From positions 1 to 11,680 of the forward strand of contig CAZJWK010000091.1 in the NCBI GenBank assembly GCA_964549595.1: DNA of 11,680 nt, given 5' to 3'. The translations under genes and the position numbers were made by a program. A model generated the notes under the pieces. It was not told where the DNA came from and searched no databases. It saw nothing but the letters and a program-made list of their open reading frames with translations. The stretch is from CAZQQN01 sp964549595. GTDB taxonomy: Bacteria > Bacteroidota > Bacteroidia > CAILMK01 > CAYYUA01. Shown in pieces: positions 6,174 through 11,680 of the stretch. Each line of letters starts with the position of its first letter. Position 1 is the stretch's first letter.

Positions 6174-8864
6174 TCAATCTTTCACTTTCATTTTCTGGCT
6201 GCCAAAGTCTATAATACGGGATAAAAAATCACCCGGTTTATATCCATTTATGGCTGCCTGATGAAAAATGGCAGTGGCCGGTGTCAAACCGGGTAAAGAA
6301 TTGATTTCAATGATCACCACATCTACCTTTTGATTAGGGTAAACCCTAACAAAAGCATCGATACGGCAATAGCCCTTCATCCCGGTTAATTCAGCCACTT
6401 GCTTAATGGTTTCCTTTACATCGGCGCTGATTTTTTTGTTCAAAACAGGGTCATCAGCAAACCGGGCCGGGGTAATATTTTGCCCCTCCCCTGCCAGGAA
6501 TTTTTCTTCAAGCGAAAGAATACCACCGGCAGCTAAAGCTTCAGACGGTTCAAACACTTCATAAATTAAATGGCCATCCGCATCGTAGTGGGTTAAAAGC
6601 CCGCAGGTAATTTCCAGAAACTTTTCAGCATCTCCTTTATCAATCATTTCCTCAATCATGAAATAATTTTTCGGAGGAAATTCTTCTTTAGGCTTAACAT
6701 CAATATGAAAGTTGGTCAAATCCGGCAAATCCTCCTCTTCCCGGAAAATAATTGCCAAATAATCCTTAAATTCTTCGGCATTATCAATTTTCTTTACAGC
6801 AGAACTGCAGCCATCATCAGAAGGCTTCGCAATAAAAGGATAACCGAAATCTTTGTCAATAGTCTTCCAGATCTGGTCAGGATATGCCCGCCAACCTTGC
6901 TTGGTTATCAGCAAATTATTGGCTACATGGAATCCATTATCCTGAAGGAGGTTATTGGTTTTGTGTTTATCAATCGTTAAGGCACCTTCCTCCGGGCCGG
7001 AACCATTGTAAGGAAGTCCCATTTTTTCAAATTCAGCCGGAAGTGTCCCGTCTTCCCCCGGCTTACCATGAAGGGCCAGAAAAGCAAAATCCATAGTATC
7101 CGGGAAATCCTTCAAAGGAATATGTTCCGGATAAAATTCATAATCCGGGCTACTGTACTTTTGGGTTATGCTTTCCGCTTCTTTTATAATTTCTTCAATT
7201 TTGGGGGACATCTTAAAATGTTCAATTTTATCCCGGATATCATCTGCATTATCCTTTAAAAGCAAATTGATGGGAATCTTATAAAAAGCCATTTCTCCGT
7301 TTTCTCTGGTCAGAAAAATGGGTATGGGATCATACTCCTGGGAAGATGCCAATTTTTCAAAAACATTCCGTCCGCTTTCCACTGATATGTGCCTTTCAGA
7401 AGAATACCCTCCTAAGATTACACCAACCCTTAACTTCTCCTGGTCTTGCTTTTGCTCATCCTGAATGGTCGTATCCAGGTCAGCTTCCATTTGGGTATAC
7501 TTAAATACCGGGTAAACATTATTTTTCCTTTCATTTATTGAAGTCCTGATAATATAGGTTAAAAACTGCCCAGGTGTCAACCCAATTTCAGCAGCCTGGT
7601 GAAAGAAAAAGGAAGAGGGAAGCATCCCGGAAGTGGTATTGGGATCATTCAGGTAAACCCTGTTATCATTGGTGTAAAAACCATCAATGCGGGCATACAC
7701 ATTGGCATGTAAAAACCGGAATAACTTTTCACATTCTGTCCTTATTTTCTCGAGGGCATCATCAGGTAACTCAATCGGAGTGATTTTATGAGAAATGCCG
7801 GGTAAATATTTGGCCCGGTAATCAAAGACCTCGCTTGCTTTTCTTATCTCGGTAGGCGGTAGCGCCAGGGGTTCACGGTCCTCATTCTGAATGACGATAC
7901 AAGAGAACTCCTTTCCTTCAATATGGTCTTCAATGATAACGGTATGTTCGGATTGGTAACTTTCAATGATGATAGAGGCCTCCTCATCCTTATTATTGAC
8001 AAACTCTTCCCGGATTCTATTGAGCATCGCTTCAGGATGGTAATAGATTTCATTCCGGATTATTACCGGGGTTCCTAATCCATCCTGGAGGTCCACTAAT
8101 TCCCGGACAAACGCCACCTCTTCTTCCTCGGTAAGCTCGGCCCAATCATTAGCCGATAATTCTTTGATAAAAAAGCTTCGGTTAACCAGATCGCGGAATT
8201 GTTCAAAGTCCTTACTGTGTAAAATATTGACCCCAATTGAGGATCCCTGAGAGGCTGACTTTACCACAACCGGAAAAGAGAAATTCTTGCTAACCTCATC
8301 AAATAACTGTTTTTGGGCTTCAAAGTCGTACCACTTTTGCCGGCTTATTAACCGGTAACTAAGGTCTGAGAATCCACTGACATCAAACAAATGCTTTTGA
8401 ATGGATTTATCGATTCCCGTTGAAGACGGGAAAATTCCCGATCCGGAAAACGGAATATCCATAAATTCCAAAATACCTTGAACGGTCCCGTCCTCCCCGT
8501 AAGGACCATGCAGGCATAAAAAGGCAAAATCTATCATCCGGGGCAAATCTTCCTGGGAAATCCTGGTACCAACCTCCTGAATGATACTGGCTTGCTGATC
8601 GGCACTTAATTCCCCCAAACTTTCGGCATAAACCTGAAACTGATTCGGACTTTCCGGCAAAGCCTTTACCGGAGGGTAAAAATCCCGGATACTTCCTTTG
8701 TACAAATATTGCCATTCAAGATGAATGAAATTGCCCCAACTATCAAGGAAAATCGGGATGGGTTCAAATAAATTTTTGTCCAGGCTATCAAAAACCGTTC
8801 TTCCACCGGCAAATGAAACTTCCCGTTCACGGGATTTACCCCCGAAAATGACGCCAACTTTCAT
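6174..8864 (-). CDS. Tandem-duplicated D-alanine--D-alanine ligase-type ATP-grasp protein
   Basis: This 896-residue cytoplasmic protein holds two full Ddl units: residues 1-445 and about 478-896, joined by an acidic, Gln-rich linker. A single Ddl usually has 300-370 residues and works as a homodimer that joins two D-Ala for peptidoglycan precursors. Numbering below follows E. coli DdlB equivalents. In the N-unit, E15=Glu13, K97=Lys153, K144=Lys202, E148=Gln206, S150/S151=Ser208/209, K215/Y216=Lys352/Tyr353, R255=Arg392, D257=Asp394, E270=Asp407, N272=Asn409 and S281=Ser418. In the C-unit, E15=Glu490, K97=Lys633, K144=Lys680, E148=Asp684, S150=Cys686, S151=Ser687, Y216=Phe789, R255=Arg834, D257=Asp836, E270=Glu853, N272=Asn855 and S281=Thr864. 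Both keep HG-x-x-GEDGT. The halves thus erode at different sites. Both are longer than usual, with an insert in the N-unit at about 230-300. ATG at 8862-8864 gives MKVGVIFGG; an in-frame TTG at 8919-8921 adds 19 unneeded residues. Ligase chemistry is likely; D-Ala specificity is not proven, so no symbol is assigned. Confidence 0.9.
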   Translation of the reverse strand: MKVGVIFGGKSREREVSFAGGRTVFDSLDKNLFEPIPIFLDSWGNFIHLEWQYLYKGSIRDFYPPVKALPESPNQFQVYAESLGELSADQQASIIQEVGTRISQEDLPRMIDFAFLCLHGPYGEDGTVQGILEFMDIPFSGSGIFPSSTGIDKSIQKHLFDVSGFSDLSYRLISRQKWYDFEAQKQLFDEVSKNFSFPVVVKSASQGSSIGVNILHSKDFEQFRDLVNRSFFIKELSANDWAELTEEEEVAFVRELVDLQDGLGTPVIIRNEIYYHPEAMLNRIREEFVNNKDEEASIIIESYQSEHTVIIEDHIEGKEFSCIVIQNEDREPLALPPTEIRKASEVFDYRAKYLPGISHKITPIELPDDALEKIRTECEKLFRFLHANVYARIDGFYTNDNRVYLNDPNTTSGMLPSSFFFHQAAEIGLTPGQFLTYIIRTSINERKNNVYPVFKYTQMEADLDTTIQDEQKQDQEKLRVGVILGGYSSERHISVESGRNVFEKLASSQEYDPIPIFLTRENGEMAFYKIPINLLLKDNADDIRDKIEHFKMSPKIEEIIKEAESITQKYSSPDYEFYPEHIPLKDFPDTMDFAFLALHGKPGEDGTLPAEFEKMGLPYNGSGPEEGALTIDKHKTNNLLQDNGFHVANNLLITKQGWRAYPDQIWKTIDKDFGYPFIAKPSDDGCSSAVKKIDNAEEFKDYLAIIFREEEDLPDLTNFHIDVKPKEEFPPKNYFMIEEMIDKGDAEKFLEITCGLLTHYDADGHLIYEVFEPSEALAAGGILSLEEKFLAGEGQNITPARFADDPVLNKKISADVKETIKQVAELTGMKGYCRIDAFVRVYPNQKVDVVIIEINSLPGLTPATAIFHQAAINGYKPGDFLSRIIDFGSQKMKVKD

Positions 8865-8870
8865 AATGCG

Positions 8871-8878
8871 CAAAGGTA
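8871..8878 (-). promoter_or_regulatory. Candidate -7 promoter element of the ddl cluster, close to the start codon
   Basis: The minus strand reads TACCTTTG followed by C, matching the Bacteroidota TAnnTTTG(C) element. It ends six bases before the ATG at 8864, so transcription would start at or within a few bases of the start codon, giving a leaderless or nearly leaderless mRNA. The best TTTG upstream is 25 bases away, longer than the usual 19-21, so the -33 element is weak. The site supports the ATG at 8864 over the upstream TTG. Confidence 0.42.
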
Positions 8879-8937
8879 AAGAAGAATTGGTAAATATTTT
8901 CGACAAAGCCCTATTGAGCAAAAAGATGCAAGACCAG

Positions 8938-8965
8938 TACTGAGTATTAAGTATTGAGTATTGAG
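8938..8965. repeat. Four tandem copies of a 7-base unit (TAYTRAG)
   Basis: TACTGAG, TATTAAG, TATTGAG and TATTGAG follow one another without a gap. The tract lies in the spacer between the Uma2 gene and the ddl promoter. A second seven-base-period tract of different sequence lies 68 bases further right. Such short heptamer tracts look like decayed spacer repeats rather than a protein-coding or CRISPR structure. Confidence 0.7.
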
Positions 8966-9033
8966 AAAGAAGGAATGGAGGTTATCAGAACAATTCACAA
9001 TGGAGTCTTTACCTGACACCTCATTCAGAATCA

Positions 9034-9050
9034 AGAACTTAGAACTTAGA
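9034..9050. repeat. Short tandem repeat of AGAACTT (2.4 copies)
   Basis: AGAACTT occurs twice in a row and is followed by AGA. It shares the seven-base period, but not the sequence, of the tract at 8938-8965. It begins just 16 bases after the Uma2 stop codon in the leftward direction, so both tracts lie in the same 202-base spacer. Confidence 0.55.
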
Positions 9051-9066
9051 CGAAATAATAAACAAC

Positions 9067-9651
9067 CTATTCCTGCTTCAGTTTGCGCAAATCAAGCTCA
9101 AAACCAGTTAAAACTTCTTCTCCTGAAAGTTTTTGCTCAAAGCCATGCACCTCTTCGCATGAACCATCTTCCCGGTAAATATAAACCACCTCTTCTTCGG
9201 GGTCAATGAGCCAGCTTAAGCGGCAGCCATTGGCTATCCATTCCTCCATTTTCTCTTGCAAACCTTGAATGGCATCACCTTCGGACTTTAATTCTACAAC
9301 AAAATCAGGGCAAATGTGAGGAAACCGTTTTTTATCTGCTTTAGAGATCGCTGCTGCCCTTTCTTCCGAAACCCAGGCAGCATCCGGACTACGGATCGCA
9401 CCATTAGGAAGCGTGAAACCAGTATCAGGTCCCACTATTTTACCTGTTTTCCTGGATTGGAACCATTCGTACAATTCTGAACTAATAACGAGATTCACCA
9501 TTCCCGTATCAAATCCAGTTGGTGATATAAATTCAATTTCTCCGTTGGCTTTTCGCTCTATTCTCAAGTCCCGATTATCCCGGCAAAAACGATAAAATTC
9601 CGCTTCCGACATCTTTCGCATGTATTCGCCTTGAAGCTCAAATATTTCCAT
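9067..9651 (-). CDS. Uma2-family PD-(D/E)XK nuclease-like protein
   Basis: The 194-residue product belongs to the Uma2/DUF820 family, which has a restriction-endonuclease-like fold and no settled biological role. The fold's metal-site pattern is present: Asp90 in IRSPDAAW, then Glu120 and Lys122 in DFVVELKS, followed by the QEKMEEWIANGCRLSWLIDP helix-strand typical of the family and a C-terminal SGEEVLTGFELDL. Length is normal for Uma2. Two starts are close together: ATG at 9649-9651 and GTG at 9658-9660, which would add three residues; neither has a clear ribosome site. It sits between the glycosyltransferase pair (51 bases upstream) and the ddl cluster, with heptamer repeats after it. It shows no functional link to either neighbour, and Uma2 genes are often scattered in many copies in a genome, so it may be a recent insertion. 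Nuclease activity is inferred. Confidence 0.87.
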   Translation of the reverse strand: MEIFELQGEYMRKMSEAEFYRFCRDNRDLRIERKANGEIEFISPTGFDTGMVNLVISSELYEWFQSRKTGKIVGPDTGFTLPNGAIRSPDAAWVSEERAAAISKADKKRFPHICPDFVVELKSEGDAIQGLQEKMEEWIANGCRLSWLIDPEEEVVYIYREDGSCEEVHGFEQKLSGEEVLTGFELDLRKLKQE

Positions 9652-9711
9652 TACACTCACATTTTACTAAACCAAATTAATTAATTTTAATAGGAGTCCC
9701 CTGAAAGCTTT

Positions 9712-10887
9712 TTACCTGATTAATGACGGAAAAATCCGGCTTAATACTTCTAAGCCTTTCATTTTCAATACTTTTTTAAGGCTGACATCCGGGTAGTGGT
9801 AATAATAGGACCGCAATTCTCTGCGCCATTGCTCAAATTTACTTTCCCGGAAATTTTCCTTTTTTGCCAGGAAAAAATCCTGCCCTTCAATGGCATACAC
9901 CATATTCAGCTCATGGGGTTTTAAATTCCTGCCAAAAGTCATCTCAGGCTGAACAGCCTTTTTAGAACTTAGGACGTAAGGTTTTTCTATTTCATGAAAA
10001 GGCTTGCTGCCATACAGGTCCACTTCAAAATTGTAAGGTTCCAGTTTAGGATTCAGCCGTTTAAGGCGGGACGGGAGGATTTCAAAGAAAGCATCATAGA
10101 CGGCATCGGAAGATTCCATATCCTGTATTTCCGGTAATTGGTCACCCATTTCCAAAGGCACCTGGAAGGCATTTTCCTCTGAACGCCTTTTGACGTGGAC
10201 GCCTGACTCCCCGAAGTTGGTGGAGTAAGACCATGCGGGATACAGGAAATAGCGGCCGGTATCGATGAGGTAGTAATTGAACAATTTTTCCCAGTTATAA
10301 TCCGGGTATTGTTGAATTTGAGGCGGGGCTTTATGATCAATTTTCCGCAGATCAGGATTGGATTGCCGCCATTCCTCAAAAACTTGCCATTGCTCAGGCG
10401 TGAAGAGTTGGCCTCTGGTTGATACTTTTTGGAGGTAAAAAGCTTCATTAGCAACCATTGGGGTAAAAGGCCATTGTTCATAAGTTCGTTGGTATTGGTA
10501 CAAGCTTATTCCTCCAATCTTACTGGTATTTTTTGTTTTTAAATGCTGCAAAACATGGTGCACATACTTCATTAAGTAAGGCCCGACCAAACTGTCATCT
10601 TCCAGGATGATGACCGGACCTTCTGACTGGCTATACCCACCACACTTCAACAAATGAGCATCAACGCCTAAATGCCCTTCATTTTGATCAATCCGTTTGC
10701 CGAGGTTGTCCATATCCCATTCCTCTACCACTTTTCGCACTTCATTAGCAACCCCTTTTTCGAGGCTAAAAATGACCTGTGCACTCCCTTCTTCAAGGAT
10801 ATCACTCCTTTCAAGAGATCTTAATAACCTCTGTAAAGAATCGGAACGATTGTAAACCGGAATGATAATGGAAACGGATGCTACCAA
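9712..10887 (-). CDS. Glycosyltransferase, family-2-like GT-A fold
   Basis: The 391-residue product has a GT-A nucleotide-sugar-binding start (SIIIPVYNRSDSLQRLLRSL, about 6-25) and a metal-binding DXD equivalent, LEDDS, at 95-99. The segment HLGVDAHLLKCGGYSQSEGPVIILEDD is typical of a Bacteroidota branch that also carries GISLYQYQ (126-133) and STNFGESGVHVKR (222-234). The roughly 160 residues after that are not recognised. No signal peptide or membrane helix is visible, so it is cytoplasmic or peripheral to the membrane. The likely role is adding a sugar to a lipopolysaccharide, capsule or glycan chain; donor and acceptor cannot be read from sequence. The start is probably a TTG at 10885-10887, overlapping the stop of the upstream glycosyltransferase by seven bases; no ATG exists before the GT motif. 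The overlap implies translational coupling and a shared pathway. Confidence 0.84.
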   Translation of the reverse strand: MVASVSIIIPVYNRSDSLQRLLRSLERSDILEEGSAQVIFSLEKGVANEVRKVVEEWDMDNLGKRIDQNEGHLGVDAHLLKCGGYSQSEGPVIILEDDSLVGPYLMKYVHHVLQHLKTKNTSKIGGISLYQYQRTYEQWPFTPMVANEAFYLQKVSTRGQLFTPEQWQVFEEWRQSNPDLRKIDHKAPPQIQQYPDYNWEKLFNYYLIDTGRYFLYPAWSYSTNFGESGVHVKRRSEENAFQVPLEMGDQLPEIQDMESSDAVYDAFFEILPSRLKRLNPKLEPYNFEVDLYGSKPFHEIEKPYVLSSKKAVQPEMTFGRNLKPHELNMVYAIEGQDFFLAKKENFRESKFEQWRRELRSYYYHYPDVSLKKVLKMKGLEVLSRIFPSLIR

Positions 10888-11680
10888 TTGAAGCGCTTTT
10901 TGGGAAACAATAATACCAATATTTGGGCAGTCAAGTACAAGCTGTAATAGCAGATTTGACCGACCTGATGCTGTAGCCAGTTAACTTCCCCTGATTGGTA
11001 AAATTTAGTCCTTTTGTAAAATACTAAATCCTGATACAAATATTTCAGAGTTCTTAATAAATCAAGTTTTTTCGTTTTCAAATGTCCATAATCATTGGGA
11101 TAAAACTTAGCCAGATCATTCCGGCCCTTGAGAATCCTTGTCATTTTAAGAAATTGATTTTTCCATCCTAATGGTTCATGGGTAATCACCACATCTTCTA
11201 AAAAGATTTGATTAAAGGAGCTTTCCCTTACTCGCTGGCTGAATTCAAAATCACCACCTGAGTAAAGCCTTTCATCAAATAATCCCAATTCCCGGAAAAT
11301 TTTTTTCCTAACTAAAAGGAAGGTTGTTAGTCCAAAGCCCTGCCTGTCATACTTTTCCTTAGCACGAAAACCATAAACACGGCAATACTTTTCTGCCAGG
11401 GTTTCTAATGGTTTTTCACTAAACTGAACATTGGTACAGATGAAATCGAAATCCTGTAAATAAGCTTCAACATGTTGGTACCAGTTTTTTGAAATATGTA
11501 AACTATCATCAATAAACAATAACCATTCAAACTGAGCCTTGTTTATTCCTAGATTCCTAGCCTTATAGGAACCGGAAGGTTTTTCATTTAAAATCTCCTT
11601 AACAGGAAAACCTGTATTTTCTTGTTGGCTAATAAATCTACTAATTGACAATGAATGACTGTCATTGATCACAATTACTT
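10881..11680 (-). CDS. Glycosyltransferase family 2, N-terminus cut by window edge
   Basis: About 266 residues are visible and the reading frame stays open to the window end. The first visible residues, VIVINDSHS, correspond to the 'vivVdDgS' strand of a GT2 enzyme, so roughly 30-40 residues including the first strand and true start lie outside the window. The motifs seen are PSGSYKARNLGINKAQFEWLLFIDDS, with the metal-binding Asp-Asp at about 11505-11510, and GLFDERLYSGGDFEFSQRVRE, the acceptor-side ED-type motif, at about 11232-11265. The last 25 residues contain a hydrophobic segment (ICYYSLYLTAQILVLLF) that could anchor it to the membrane, then a basic end. It overlaps the next glycosyltransferase gene by seven bases. 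The likely job is sugar transfer in surface polysaccharide assembly; the sugar is unknown. A GTG near 11672 should not be taken as its start. Confidence 0.86.
   Translation of the reverse strand, partial: VIVINDSHSLSISRFISQQENTGFPVKEILNEKPSGSYKARNLGINKAQFEWLLFIDDSLHISKNWYQHVEAYLQDFDFICTNVQFSEKPLETLAEKYCRVYGFRAKEKYDRQGFGLTTFLLVRKKIFRELGLFDERLYSGGDFEFSQRVRESSFNQIFLEDVVITHEPLGWKNQFLKMTRILKGRNDLAKFYPNDYGHLKTKKLDLLRTLKYLYQDLVFYKRTKFYQSGEVNWLQHQVGQICYYSLYLTAQILVLLFPKKRFNW

Noticed and set aside
8407..8715. 102-residue minus-strand open frame inside the ddl N-unit
   Set aside because: It overlaps the HG-x-x-GEDGT region of the real gene in a different frame, so it is a by-product of codon use.
6174..8864. 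Ddl region as two separate genes or a frameshifted pair
   Set aside because: The frame is continuous through the linker, there is no stop, and no Met begins the second unit.
8938..9050. Heptamer tracts as a CRISPR array
   Set aside because: Units are seven bases with no spacers and no cas gene is nearby.
9674..9687. Perfect 14-bp palindrome AAATTAATTAATTT between the glycosyltransferase and Uma2 genes
   Set aside because: Pure A/T palindromes of this size are common in AT-rich spacers; there is no G/C stem or T-run to make a terminator.
10053..10481. 142-residue minus-strand open frame inside the glycosyltransferase gene
   Set aside because: It is the same strand in another frame of a clearly conserved gene, with no recognisable motif.

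Overview
The window looks like chromosomal DNA of a Bacteroidota bacterium, most likely a Cytophagales/Cyclobacteriaceae-type marine or soil organism. Three things support this. A secreted protein ends in a type IX secretion (T9SS) sorting domain. A short (286-residue) RpoD-like sigma factor begins with the MRQLKITKQ start usual in this phylum. Several intergenic sites resemble the Bacteroidota -7 promoter element TAnnTTTG. The DNA is AT-rich, Shine-Dalgarno signals are weak, and at least two genes appear to start with TTG. No rRNA, tRNA, CRISPR array, insertion sequence or phage gene was seen.

Layout from left to right; everything is on the minus strand except one gene. A predicted DUF6265 lipoprotein (65-568) is followed by an RpoD-family sigma factor (687-1547) with a plausible terminator between them. 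A 333-base AT-rich gap (1548-1880) separates this from a YkuK-type RNase H-like protein (1881-2354). A 352-base divergent intergenic region (2355-2706) contains several inverted repeats, including two mutually exclusive hairpins that resemble an attenuator. The only plus-strand gene is a VTT/DedA-type membrane protein (2707-3282), which runs tail-to-tail into the next cluster with 9 bases between stop codons.

The centre is a cell-envelope cluster transcribed leftward: a tandem-duplicated D-Ala-D-Ala ligase-type ATP-grasp protein (ddl-ddl, 6174-8864, 896 residues), then a membrane-anchored three-PASTA protein without a kinase (5261-6097), then a T9SS-exported protein (3292-5289) whose start overlaps the PASTA gene. 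The first gene would act in the cytoplasm on peptidoglycan precursors, the second would face peptidoglycan in the periplasm, and the third would reach the cell surface or medium. To the right is a spacer with two seven-base-period repeat tracts, then a Uma2-family PD-(D/E)XK protein (9067-9651), and then two overlapping family-2-like glycosyltransferase genes (9712-10887 and 10881-window edge), the second cut by the window end.

The most unusual element is the ddl fusion. Two complete but non-identical Ddl units lie in one chain, and each half departs from the classical active site at different positions. This suggests a single-chain asymmetric dimer or division of labour between the halves. 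The next best candidate is the pair of competing hairpins upstream of the YkuK gene.
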